A stretch of DNA of 64,000 nucleotides from CAVSVP01 sp963731125. GTDB lineage: Bacteria; Pseudomonadota; Gammaproteobacteria; Competibacterales; Competibacteraceae. A program made the translations under genes and the position numbers. Shown here in pieces: positions 7,036-15,460 of the stretch. The DNA lies in NCBI GenBank assembly GCA_963731125.1, contig CAVSVP010000007.1, forward strand, positions 620,001 through 684,000, read 5' to 3'. The notes under the pieces were generated by a model that did not search any database, was not told the origin of the DNA, and worked only from the letters and a program-made list of their open reading frames with translations. Numbering within the stretch: the first letter of the stretch is position 1; each line of letters begins with the position of its first letter.

Positions 7036-8577
7036 ATGCAACTTAATCCATCCGAAATCAGTGAACTCATCCGGCAGCGTATCGAGAAGTTTCAAGTCGT
7101 TGCCGAAGCTCGCACGGAGGGCACCATTGTCAGCCTAACCGACGGCATCGCCCGTGTGCATGGTCTGGAGAACGCACTAGCAGGAGAGATGCTGGAATTT
7201 CCCGGCAATACTTTCGGTCTGGCGCTGAATCTGGAGCGCGATTCGGTCGGCGCCGTGATTCTTGGCGACTATGAGCATTTGTCGGAAGGCGACACGGTGC
7301 AGTGTACCGGCCGCATTCTGGAAGTGCCGGTGGGCAGGGCCCTGATTGGCCGCGTGGTTAATTCTTTAGGTCAGCCCATTGACGGGAAGGGACCCATCGA
7401 GACCGAACTTACCTCGCCCATCGAAAAGGTTGCTCCCGGCGTTATCGAACGCCAGTCTGTTAGTCAACCCGTGCAGACGGGACTGAAAGCGATCGACGCC
7501 ATGGTGCCCATCGGCCGCGGCCAGCGGGAACTGATTATCGGTGACCGCCAGACCGGTAAATCCGCCGTGGCCATTGATGCTATCATTAACCAAAAAGGCA
7601 CCGGCATTGTCTGTATTTATGTGGCGATTGGCCAGAAGAACTCATCGATCGCCGGCGTGGTGCGCAAGTTGGAAGAACATGGCGCCATGGACCATACTAT
7701 TGTGGTGGCCGCCGGTGCCTCCGAGTCGGCCGCCATGCTGTATATTGCTCCCTATGCGGGCTGTGCCATGGGCGAATACTTCCGCGACCGCGGTGAGGAT
7801 GCCCTGATTATTTATGATGATTTGACCAAGCAGGCTTGGGCTTATCGACAGGTGTCGCTGCTGCTAAAGCGTCCGCCAGGCCGTGAAGCCTACCCCGGCG
7901 ACGTGTTTTATCTGCACTCCCGGTTGCTGGAACGAGCCTCTCGTATTAATGCCGCCGAAGTGGAGCGGTTGACCAACGGCGACGTGCAGGGCAGAACCGG
8001 CTCGCTTACGGCGCTGCCCATTATCGAGACTCAGGCGGGTGATGTATCAGCCTTCGTGCCCACCAATGTCATCTCCATCACTGACGGCCAAATCTTTTTG
8101 GAGACCGACTTGTTCAACGCCGGCATCCGGCCTGCTATCAATGCTGGCTTGTCGGTATCCCGGGTGGGCGGTGCCGCCCAGACTAAGATCGTTAAAAAAT
8201 TGGGTGGTGGTGCGCGCTTAACCCTGGCCCAATATCGCGAGCTTGCGGCTTTCGCCCAGTTTGCCTCCGATCTGGACGAAGCAACCCGCCGACAGTTGGA
8301 ACGTGGTCAGCGGGTTACCGAACTGATGAAGCAGAAGCAATATTCTCCGCTGAACATTGCGGAGATGGGGGTTTCTCTGTTCGCCGTCGACCGGGGCTAC
8401 TTGGATGATGTACCGGTAAACAAAATCAGTGATTTTGAAGCGGCATTGCTGGCCTATATGAATGCCAACCATAGCGAGTTGTTAAAGCAGATCAACGCAA
8501 CGGGTGACTTCAATGACGAAATCGAAGCGGCTTTTAAAAAGGCCGTGGAAGATTTCAAAACGAACCAGGTCTGGTAA
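7036..8577 (+). CDS. atpA: F0F1 ATP synthase subunit alpha
   Basis: Noncatalytic nucleotide-binding subunit of F1. From the ATG at 7036 (MQLNPSEISELIRQRI), preceded by TAAGGGGAAA, the product is 513 residues, exactly the E. coli length. The P-loop GDRQTGKSAVAID and the arginine-finger region with PAINAGLSVSRVGGAAQ (ATPase alpha/beta signature) are intact. The frame is open upstream into atpH, but that extension is out of family. Confidence 0.97.
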   Translation: MQLNPSEISELIRQRIEKFQVVAEARTEGTIVSLTDGIARVHGLENALAGEMLEFPGNTFGLALNLERDSVGAVILGDYEHLSEGDTVQCTGRILEVPVGRALIGRVVNSLGQPIDGKGPIETELTSPIEKVAPGVIERQSVSQPVQTGLKAIDAMVPIGRGQRELIIGDRQTGKSAVAIDAIINQKGTGIVCIYVAIGQKNSSIAGVVRKLEEHGAMDHTIVVAAGASESAAMLYIAPYAGCAMGEYFRDRGEDALIIYDDLTKQAWAYRQVSLLLKRPPGREAYPGDVFYLHSRLLERASRINAAEVERLTNGDVQGRTGSLTALPIIETQAGDVSAFVPTNVISITDGQIFLETDLFNAGIRPAINAGLSVSRVGGAAQTKIVKKLGGGARLTLAQYRELAAFAQFASDLDEATRRQLERGQRVTELMKQKQYSPLNIAEMGVSLFAVDRGYLDDVPVNKISDFEAALLAYMNANHSELLKQINATGDFNDEIEAAFKKAVEDFKTNQVW

Positions 8578-8589
8578 GCGGGTATCGAT

Positions 8590-9456
8590 ATGGCTGGCGG
8601 TAAAGAGATTCGCAATAAAATCAGAAGCATTCAGAATACCCAAAAAATCACCCGCGCCATGGAGATGGTGGCCGCCAGTAAAATGCGCAAGGCGCAGGAG
8701 CGGATGCAAGCGGCCCGTCCCTATGCCGATAGAATTCGTCAGGTGGTTGCCCATCTTGCGCAGGCTCACCCGGAGTACCAGCATCCGTATATGGTAGAAC
8801 GCCCGGTAGGACGCGTGGGCTATATCGTTGTTTCCACCGACCGAGGTCTCTGTGGCGGTCTGAACACTAATCTGTTCCGGGCTTTACTGCCGCATATGAA
8901 ACAGTGGCACGACCAAAGCGTGGAGATGGATTTCTGTCCCATCGGCAAAAAGGCTGCCGTCTTTCTCGGCCGGCGCGGCCGCAACATCGTTGCGGCGGCC
9001 ACCAATCTTGGTGACTTGCCTGACCCGGAGGTGTTGCGCGGCCCCGTGGTGGTCATGGTGCAGGCTTATGAGCAGGGGCGTATCGATCGCCTGTTCGTGG
9101 CGCGTAATGAGTTTGTCAATACCATGACGCAGCAGCCTCAAATTATCCAGCTTTTACCGGGATTGACTGAGAATATTGGCGGGGGAGCGAAAAAACATCA
9201 TTGGGACTATATTTACGAACCCGATGCCAGAGAACTGCTGGATCTGTTGCTGCGGCGCTATTTGGAAGCGCGCGTCTATCGCGGTGTGGTAGAGAATATA
9301 GCCTGCGAAATGTCAGCGCGAATGGTCGCCATGAAGAGTGCATCAGATAACGCGACTACCATTATCGAACAACTGCAGCTGGTTTATAACAAGGCTCGCC
9401 AAGCCGCCATCACCCAGGAGCTTTCCGAGATCGTAGGTGGTGCTGCGGCAGTATAG
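8590..9456 (+). CDS. atpG: F0F1 ATP synthase subunit gamma
   Basis: Central rotor shaft. The 288-residue product has the N-terminal helix MAGGKEIRNKIRSIQNTQKI and the MVAASKMRKAQ segment. It ends with the family C-terminus that includes MKSASDNATTIIEQLQLVYNKARQAAITQEL. It is placed 12 bp after atpA. Confidence 0.96.
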   Translation: MAGGKEIRNKIRSIQNTQKITRAMEMVAASKMRKAQERMQAARPYADRIRQVVAHLAQAHPEYQHPYMVERPVGRVGYIVVSTDRGLCGGLNTNLFRALLPHMKQWHDQSVEMDFCPIGKKAAVFLGRRGRNIVAAATNLGDLPDPEVLRGPVVVMVQAYEQGRIDRLFVARNEFVNTMTQQPQIIQLLPGLTENIGGGAKKHHWDYIYEPDARELLDLLLRRYLEARVYRGVVENIACEMSARMVAMKSASDNATTIIEQLQLVYNKARQAAITQELSEIVGGAAAV

Positions 9457-9485
9457 GTTTTCAGGTTTGCAAGGGGAATACCCAA

Positions 9486-10865
9486 ATGAGTAGTACTGGA
9501 ACGATTGTGCAGATTATCGGCGCGGTGATAGACGTTGAATTCCCGCGCAAAGCGATTCCAAAAATTTATCATGCATTACACGTCGAGGAAACCGGATTAA
9601 CTCTGGAAGTCGAACAGCAGTTAGGCGACGGTGTCGTGCGCACCATTGCCATGGGTTCGTCCGACGGTCTTAAACGGGGGCTAGCCGTCACCAATACCGG
9701 AGCACCTATTGCAGTGCCGGTAGGAAAAGCTACCCTGGGACGTATTATGAATGTGCTGGGTATGCCCATTGATCACCTGGGCGAGGTCGGGGCCGAAGCA
9801 CAATGGCCGATTCACCGTCATGCCCCTACCTTTGAAGAGCAGTCCGGTTCCACGGAATTGCTGGAAACCGGTATTAAGGTGATCGATTTGCTGTGTCCAT
9901 TCGCTAAGGGCGGTAAGGTCGGTCTGTTCGGCGGCGCGGGTGTTGGCAAAACCGTCAATATGATGGAGCTGATCCGTAACATCGCCATTGAGCATACCGG
10001 CTATTCCGTGTTTGCCGGGGTGGGTGAACGGACTCGCGAGGGTAACGACTTTTATCACGAGATGAAAGAATCCAACGTGTTGGATAAGGTGGCCCTGGTC
10101 TACGGCCAGATGAACGAGCCGCCGGGTAATCGCCTGCGGGTGGGGTTAGCCGGCCTGACCATGGCGGAGTACTTCCGCGACGAGGGCCGCGACGTACTGC
10201 TGTTTATCGATAATATCTACCGTTACACTTTAGCGGGTACGGAGGTATCCGCACTGCTGGGTCGAATGCCTTCCGCGGTGGGCTATCAGCCAACGCTGGC
10301 CGAGGAGATGGGGGTCTTGCAGGAGCGCATTACTTCGACTCAGACTGGTTCTATTACCTCAATTCAGGCGGTTTACGTGCCGGCAGACGACCTGACGGAT
10401 CCGTCTCCCGCCACCACGTTTGCCCACTTGGATGCTACGATAGTCTTAGCGCGGCAAATCGCCGAGTTAGGCATCTATCCGGCAGTGGACCCCCTGGACT
10501 CCACTTCCCGTCAACTGGACCCTTTGGTGATTGGTCAGGAGCACTACGACACTGCCCGGTCAGTGCAAAGCACTTTGCAGCGCTACAAGGAGCTAAAAGA
10601 TATTATCGCTATTCTCGGTATGGATGAATTATCCGACGAAGACCGCTTGATTGTAGCGCGTGCCCGTAAGATTCAGCGTTTCTTGTCCCAACCTTTCTTT
10701 GTCGCCGAGGTTTTCACCGGTAGTGCGGGCAAATATGTGTCGCTTAAAGATACCATTGCGGGATTCAAGGGCATTGTTAACGGAGAGTACGATCACCTGC
10801 CTGAGCAGGCTTTTTATATGGTGGGTCCTATTGAGGAAGTCGTGGAAAAGGCAAAATCAATATAA
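9486..10865 (+). CDS. atpD: F0F1 ATP synthase subunit beta
   Basis: Catalytic subunit of F1, 459 residues. P-loop GGAGVGKTVNMMELIRNIA, catalytic GERTREGNDFYHEM, Walker B LLFIDNIYRYT and the conserved PSAVGYQPTLAEEMG are present. The DNIYR reading, where DNIFR/DNIYR variants are both common, is unremarkable. A ribosome-binding site AAGGGGAAT precedes the ATG. It is followed by an unusually wide 123-bp gap before atpC. Confidence 0.97.
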   Translation: MSSTGTIVQIIGAVIDVEFPRKAIPKIYHALHVEETGLTLEVEQQLGDGVVRTIAMGSSDGLKRGLAVTNTGAPIAVPVGKATLGRIMNVLGMPIDHLGEVGAEAQWPIHRHAPTFEEQSGSTELLETGIKVIDLLCPFAKGGKVGLFGGAGVGKTVNMMELIRNIAIEHTGYSVFAGVGERTREGNDFYHEMKESNVLDKVALVYGQMNEPPGNRLRVGLAGLTMAEYFRDEGRDVLLFIDNIYRYTLAGTEVSALLGRMPSAVGYQPTLAEEMGVLQERITSTQTGSITSIQAVYVPADDLTDPSPATTFAHLDATIVLARQIAELGIYPAVDPLDSTSRQLDPLVIGQEHYDTARSVQSTLQRYKELKDIIAILGMDELSDEDRLIVARARKIQRFLSQPFFVAEVFTGSAGKYVSLKDTIAGFKGIVNGEYDHLPEQAFYMVGPIEEVVEKAKSI

Positions 10866-10988
10866 CTTCCCTGCTCTCCGTTTGCCTTGCCGAAAGGAGG
10901 TTGCTCGCCATTCGCAATCACCTGACCAAAAACCACCTGCTTTGCCGGCTATGGAGAAATCTAGAGTAATGATCAATGAGGTGGCGCT

Positions 10989-11411
10989 ATGGCCATGACC
11001 ATCCATGTAGATATTGTCAGTGCCAACAAGGAAATTTTTTCCGGTCCTGCAGAAATGGTGTCGGCACCGGGCGAATTGGGGGACTTGGGTATTCTGCCCC
11101 GGCATAACCAGTTGCTGACCCGGCTCAGGCCCGGGCAGGTGCGGGTAAAGATATCCAGTAGCGAGGAGCAAGTCTTTTATGTATCCGGCGGCCTACTGGA
11201 AGTTCAACCCCATGTGGTGACCATACTTGCTGATACCGCTGCTCAGGCTCAGGATCTCGATGAAGCCGCCGCGCTGGCTGCCAAACAACACGCTGAACAG
11301 TTGCTAGCCGATCGTCGCAGTGATTATGAGTATGCCAAAGCGGAAGCCGAGTTGGCGCAGGCCGTTGCGCAACTGCGAGCGATTGAGCGGTTGCGCAGAA
11401 TTAAGCGGTAA
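10989..11411 (+). CDS. atpC: F0F1 ATP synthase subunit epsilon, first copy
   Basis: Rotor subunit that couples gamma to the c-ring and can inhibit ATP hydrolysis. The 140-residue protein has the N-terminal beta sandwich (VDIVSANKEIFSGPAEMVSAPGELGDLGILPRHN, with the GELGxLGxLPxH signature) and the C-terminal helical hairpin (AQDLDEAAALAAKQHAEQLL to the end). ATG at 10989 with a GAGGTGG ribosome-binding site. It is the first of two tandem epsilon genes; the second, at 11534, is about 75% identical by hand alignment. Which copy assembles with F1 cannot be told from sequence. Confidence 0.95.
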   Translation: MAMTIHVDIVSANKEIFSGPAEMVSAPGELGDLGILPRHNQLLTRLRPGQVRVKISSSEEQVFYVSGGLLEVQPHVVTILADTAAQAQDLDEAAALAAKQHAEQLLADRRSDYEYAKAEAELAQAVAQLRAIERLRRIKR

Positions 11412-11533
11412 GCTGACGAAACCAGTAGCCGTTTCTAGAAACTTTGCTCAGTCAGTTATGCTTAGCTGTATTCGATAATCCCAATAGCCGAAATCTTTCA
11501 GAGAAAGTAGGCTAGGGTCGGTGAGGTGGTGCC

Positions 11534-11956
11534 ATGGCTGTAACGATGCAGGTCAACATCGTCAGTACGAATAAGGAAATTTATTCAGGTGTTGCAGAAA
11601 TGGTATCGGCGCCGGGCGAGATGGGAGAGATGGGCATCCTACCTCGGCATAACCAGCTGCTGACTCGGCTAAAGCCGGGTCAAGTCCGGGTCAAGCCGTT
11701 CAATGGCGAGGAGCTGATATTCTATGTTTCTGGTGGATTGCTGGAAGTACAACCCGAGTTAGTGACGATTCTTGCGGACACCGCCGAGCGCGCTCAAGAT
11801 CTTGATGAGGCCGCTGCACTGGCGGCCAAGCGGCACGCGGAAGAATTATTGGTCGGGCGAGCCAGTGAGATCGAATATGCCAAGGCACAAGCAGAACTAG
11901 CCAGGGCATTGGCACAATTGAGAACCATCGAAAGGCTGCGCAAGCGCAAGAAATAG
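11534..11956 (+). CDS. atpC: F0F1 ATP synthase subunit epsilon, second tandem copy
   Basis: Same length (140 residues) and architecture as the copy 122 bp upstream, with an intact GEMGEMGILPRHN signature and full C-terminal helices. Differences cluster in the loop around residue 55 (KPFNGEEL against KISSSEEQ) and in the C-terminal helices, the part that controls ATPase inhibition in the family. Ribosome-binding site GTGAGGTGG. No frameshift or stop is present and both copies keep the reading frame, so both are probably expressed. The duplication is old enough for about 25% divergence. It could provide alternative epsilon subunits or a backup. Confidence 0.93.
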   Translation: MAVTMQVNIVSTNKEIYSGVAEMVSAPGEMGEMGILPRHNQLLTRLKPGQVRVKPFNGEELIFYVSGGLLEVQPELVTILADTAERAQDLDEAAALAAKRHAEELLVGRASEIEYAKAQAELARALAQLRTIERLRKRKK

Positions 11957-11972
11957 CACTCGTGCACAGTCT

Positions 11973-12482
11973 GTGTCCAAAAAAAGCGCTGAAGTGAAAA
12001 TTATTGATAAGCATACGCTGCACGAATTGAGTACGGCAGCGGCCGGCTCAACACGGCTACGCCGTAATCTCAATTTGCATCCGTCATACGCTGATCCCGT
12101 ACAGCGGTTGTGTAATGCCATGGAGCCGGGAACCTATGTCCGTCCCCATCGTCACCGTGAACCCGACAGATGGGAATTGTTTTTAGTGTTATCGGGTGCA
12201 GTGGCGGTACTCATCTTCGACGATCTTGGCAAAGTAACGAAGAGGATTGAATTGGCTGCGGAAGGACCGATCTGGGGAATCGAAATACCGGAAGATACTT
12301 GGCATACCTTGGTGGCCTTGGCGCCCGGGACTGTGGTGTTTGAGTGTAAGCGTGGTCCTTATCAGCCACTTACCGATAAGAATTTCGCTGAATGGGCGCC
12401 GGAGGAGGAAAACCCCAAAGCAGCCAATTTCGTTGCCTGGTTCCGCCAGGCGACCATTGGCTATACCCCTCCGACTGCTTGA
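11973..12482 (+). CDS. WbuC-family cupin metalloprotein
   Basis: A 169-residue small-molecule-binding cupin of the WbuC type, which is often found in polysaccharide gene clusters but has no settled reaction. Visible features: RRRNL-like LRRNLNLHPSYADPVQRL, EPGTYVRPHRHREPDRWELFL (cupin motif 1, metal-binding His residues), IPEDTWHTLVAL (motif 2 His) and VVFECKRGPY. Starts: GTG at 11973 or GTG at 11994; neither has a clear ribosome-binding site. It begins 16 bp after the second atpC, so it may be transcribed with the atp operon. It precedes glmU, a cell-envelope sugar nucleotide enzyme. Confidence 0.85.
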   Translation: MSKKSAEVKIIDKHTLHELSTAAAGSTRLRRNLNLHPSYADPVQRLCNAMEPGTYVRPHRHREPDRWELFLVLSGAVAVLIFDDLGKVTKRIELAAEGPIWGIEIPEDTWHTLVALAPGTVVFECKRGPYQPLTDKNFAEWAPEEENPKAANFVAWFRQATIGYTPPTA

Positions 12483-12511
12483 TTGCTCTGCGGATAATAC
12501 CCGACACCATG

Positions 12512-12619
12512 CTAGTACCTCTTCAAGATTGAATTGGTGGATACAATGGTTGGAGCTTTGTCGGAGCATCTGCCGTGGTGAATCGCCAACTGCTAAATTC
12601 GACGTTGAAGAGGGACTAG
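12512..12619. repeat. 108-bp palindrome-ended mini-element (type A, intact copy)
   Basis: The element begins CTAGTACCTCTTCAA and ends TTGAAGAGGGACTAG, which are inverted repeats of each other over about 15 bp with one mismatch. A second copy lies at 25688-25897, about 88% identical by eye and split by another element. It is noncoding and located between the WbuC-like gene and glmU. The size, terminal inverted repeats and CTAG ends suggest a MITE or REP-like mobile palindrome. The family and mobilising transposase are unknown. Confidence 0.8.
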
Positions 12620-12727
12620 GCTCTGACGATAGCCGACACGCTACGAGAAGCTTGCATCTCGTTCCGTTACCTTTAACAATAATGTCTTTTCTCTTGAGAT
12701 CCTGGATCGTTCCCCTGGAGGTTTTGC

Positions 12728-14107
12728 ATGATGCAATTGACAGTCGTTATTCTCGCGGCAGGTAAGGGAAAACGCATGGTTTCCGATCTTCCCAAGGTGC
12801 TGCATCAGGTCGGTGGCAGGCCCATGTTAAGGCGTGTGCTGGATACCGCTAGCGGTCTGGGAGTCAAAACATACTTTATCGTTTATGGTCATGGCGGTGC
12901 GGCGGTCAGAGCGGCATTTCCCAATGAAACGGGTATCGTTTGGGTAGAACAGGCAGAGCAACTCGGGACCGGTCATGCCGTCGGTCATGCTCTGCCCGCG
13001 ATTTCAAGTGATAATGTAGTACTGGTACTTTATGGTGATGTGCCGCTGGTACGCATCGAGACCCTACAGTTGTTGGTAGAAAGTGCGCGTAAAGGTTATC
13101 TGGGATTGCTAACGGTTGCGCTTTCTGATCCTACTGGTTATGGGCGTATCGTACGGGATGCCGCTGGACAGGTACTGCGTATCGTAGAAGAGAAGGATAC
13201 CAACACCGAGCAGCGCCGCATTCACGAGGTTAATACCGGTATTCTCGCGGCTCCGGCAGGGCGTCTGCGAGGCTGGATAGAAGCATTACGTAATGATAAC
13301 ACGCAAGGTGAATATTATCTGACCGATGTGATTGAGATGGCGGTGCAGGAAGGTGGCGGTGTAGAAACCTTTGCGGCACATGACCCAGAAGAAGTGCTGG
13401 GGGTAAATGATCGTCTGCAACTGGCAGAGTTGGAACGCTACTATCAGCGCCTTCAGGCGGAACAGTTAATGGCCAATGGTGCGACCCTGCTCGATCCGGC
13501 CCGGGTCGATGTGCGGGGTAACCTGGTTACCGGCAAGGATGTCGTCATTGATGTTAACGTTATTTTTGAAGGCGAGGTTAAGTTAGGCGATCGAGTGCGT
13601 GTCGGATCGCACTCGGTGATTCGCAATACCGTGCTTGGCGATGATACGCAGGTACTCTCACATTCCCATATCGACGGAGTGCGAATAGGCAAAGGAGTGC
13701 AAGTCGGCCCTTTCGCCCGCTTGCGTCCCGGTGCGCAACTGGCCGATGGTGCAAAGGTGGGAAATTTCGTAGAAGTCAAGCAAGCCTCCATTGGCCGGGA
13801 TTCCAAAGTGAATCATCTGACCTATATCGGCGATACGGAAATCGGTGCGGATGTAAACGTAGGGGCCGGCACCATTACCTGTAATTATGATGGAGCTAAT
13901 AAACATAAGACCATTATTGAGGATCGGGTTTTCGTAGGTTCTAACGTTGCACTGGTAGCACCGGTGCGTGTCGGTGAGGGGGCAACGTTGGGAGCCGGCT
14001 CTACCATCAACAAAGATGTGCCGGCAGGCAATCTGGGTATCGCCCGTACGCCACAACGATTAATAGAGGATTGGCAGCGTCCGACCAAAAAACCGTCGGA
14101 TTCGTGA
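12728..14107 (+). CDS. glmU: Bifunctional GlmU (GlcN-1-P acetyltransferase / GlcNAc-1-P uridyltransferase)
   Basis: Makes UDP-GlcNAc for peptidoglycan and lipopolysaccharide. The 459-residue length is standard. N-terminal uridyltransferase: VILAAGKGKRMVSDLPKVLH, YGDVPL, and EEKDTN. C-terminal left-handed beta-helix acetyltransferase: hexapeptide repeats from about residue 255, with the acetyltransferase motif NYDGANKHKTIIEDRVFVGS. Start ATG ATG at 12728 behind CTGGAGG. glmU directly downstream of the atp operon is the usual gammaproteobacterial arrangement. Confidence 0.97.
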   Translation: MMQLTVVILAAGKGKRMVSDLPKVLHQVGGRPMLRRVLDTASGLGVKTYFIVYGHGGAAVRAAFPNETGIVWVEQAEQLGTGHAVGHALPAISSDNVVLVLYGDVPLVRIETLQLLVESARKGYLGLLTVALSDPTGYGRIVRDAAGQVLRIVEEKDTNTEQRRIHEVNTGILAAPAGRLRGWIEALRNDNTQGEYYLTDVIEMAVQEGGGVETFAAHDPEEVLGVNDRLQLAELERYYQRLQAEQLMANGATLLDPARVDVRGNLVTGKDVVIDVNVIFEGEVKLGDRVRVGSHSVIRNTVLGDDTQVLSHSHIDGVRIGKGVQVGPFARLRPGAQLADGAKVGNFVEVKQASIGRDSKVNHLTYIGDTEIGADVNVGAGTITCNYDGANKHKTIIEDRVFVGSNVALVAPVRVGEGATLGAGSTINKDVPAGNLGIARTPQRLIEDWQRPTKKPSDS

Positions 14108-14173
14108 GTGGTAGACTTGCTCCGCGTGGGGGGGGATGACTCGCTGAAACGCAGCTGTTTCGCCATGCTTTCT

Positions 14174-15136
14174 TTAGAACTTGATAGCTAAAACGTTTTT
14201 GAGCAAGTTTTCGATCGAATGAGCGGTGGCTGTAGCACTCATCCGTGTATAGCCTCCCGCTAACACCATCAATAGCGGTACATGATGGGTTAAGGCCTGA
14301 GTAAACACGATTTCATCCCGGCACACAATTCCTCTAGCAGAAATGTGCATTCCTCCCAAGGGATCGCCTTCTAAAATATCGGCACCGGCGTTATAGATGA
14401 TTAAATCAGGAGAGCATTTTTGAATGGCACTCTCTAGACTCTCCGAAACCAGCGCCAAATAATCGGTTTCTCGAATGGAGGGAGATAGGGGATAATTAAA
14501 GTCGATATATTGTTGAACCAATTTTTCACCAGGATAGATGAAAGCATTATAAATATCGAGGATATGAATATTGGTATCGTATTTAAAAATATCAGCACAA
14601 CCATTGCCCTGATGAGCGTCCAGATCGACGATCAACACTGAAAGATCAGGATTTTTCTTAAGCGCCCTATGAACTGCGATAGGGATATCCGCATAGAAAC
14701 AGAATCCGCCGCTGCTGCTGCCCTTAGCATGATGGTAACCGCCTGCCAGATTAATGCACCAACCGTATCGAAAGGCTAACTCAACGCCGAGAATAGTGCC
14801 TCCTGTTGCATACTGCATCGGTTTTAGAATCACCCGGCTTAGCAACCAGCCTGGCAATGCATTTAATATAGGTAGTTCTGCAATCTGGGCAATCTTGCAG
14901 GATTGCTTTAGAGAGGTAAGATACGGTGCTGTGTGAATGGTCAGTAAGTCTTTGTATGTGGCTCTTTTGGGAAGATAAAATCGGTGTTTACTAAGGTGTA
15001 ATTGTTTTACAAGATAATTATAAATTGTTTTATATCTTTCGGTATCGAAGGGATGTCGTTTTTCCAATCCTAGAAAATGAATGTTAAAACGTTTGCTGTA
15101 AATAATAGGGAGTTTCACTGATTGTTGAGTTAACAC
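14174..15136 (-). CDS. Histone-deacetylase-family zinc hydrolase (class IV/HDAC11-like)
   Basis: A 320-residue arginase/deacetylase-fold protein. Active-site motifs: GGYHHAKG at 132-139 (paired His), DLDAHQGNG at 171-179 (zinc Asp and His), NAGADILEGDPLGG (third zinc Asp) and LAGGYTRMS (catalytic Tyr). Bacterial members act as amidohydrolases on acetylated lysine or acetylpolyamines, or remain unassigned; the substrate cannot be read here. GTG start at 15136, with few good alternatives. AT-richer than its neighbours. Convergent with glmU (66-bp gap). A sirtuin (17721-18470) lies close by, but on the other strand and beyond uvrD. Confidence 0.9.
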   Translation of the reverse strand: MLTQQSVKLPIIYSKRFNIHFLGLEKRHPFDTERYKTIYNYLVKQLHLSKHRFYLPKRATYKDLLTIHTAPYLTSLKQSCKIAQIAELPILNALPGWLLSRVILKPMQYATGGTILGVELAFRYGWCINLAGGYHHAKGSSSGGFCFYADIPIAVHRALKKNPDLSVLIVDLDAHQGNGCADIFKYDTNIHILDIYNAFIYPGEKLVQQYIDFNYPLSPSIRETDYLALVSESLESAIQKCSPDLIIYNAGADILEGDPLGGMHISARGIVCRDEIVFTQALTHHVPLLMVLAGGYTRMSATATAHSIENLLKNVLAIKF

Positions 15137-15460
15137 GGTATCAGTTTCACGGCATGCTGCTCTCTGCTGCGGATCAATAACTGTCCATCTCGCGTATAAG
15201 AAAAAAATTTAACACTATCCGGACGTGCCGGCGCCGCTCAATCCTGCCGCCCGGCAGGAATTCGCTACCGTGCACCTCTCGGTGCGCCGCCGGCGACACC
15301 TGCCGGCTCGGCACCTCAGCGCCCATTCTTGCAAGAGTTCTATTAGACTGGCTGAGACAACTGAGGTCATTTGACGCTACCCCTCCATCGACTATTGCTG
15401 ATATTGTAATCATTTCCTCTTTCTCTTTCTGGATGGCGCAGTCTGCTAAAATTTCAGCCT
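15137..15460. other. Intergenic region between HDAC-like gene and uvrD
   Basis: 324 bp between divergent genes. The left part holds a GC-rich dispersed repeat (15219-15337) containing several hairpins (CCTGCC/GGCAGG and GCACC/GGTGC). The right part, just before uvrD, is AT-rich and probably holds the uvrD promoter; no consensus promoter stands out. No gene is supported. Confidence 0.6.
15219..15337 (-). repeat. GC-rich dispersed repeat with coding-like conservation (type C, copy 1)
   Basis: Read on the minus strand, this block runs from CTCTTGCAAGAATG to GGCACGTCCGG and aligns along its length with 30170-30290 on the plus strand (about two thirds identical by eye). In both copies one frame stays open and keeps the same residues: LA(R/K)M, PSR, S, REV, G and LP at equal spacing. 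That pattern suggests a once-coding tail or a repeat selected at peptide level. It lies in the uvrD upstream region. Confidence 0.65.

Noticed and set aside
15174..15413. Minus-strand frame over the GC-rich repeat upstream of uvrD as a real gene
   Set aside because: The conserved part is shared with a copy at 30170-30290 that has a different context and no start; treated as a dispersed repeat instead.
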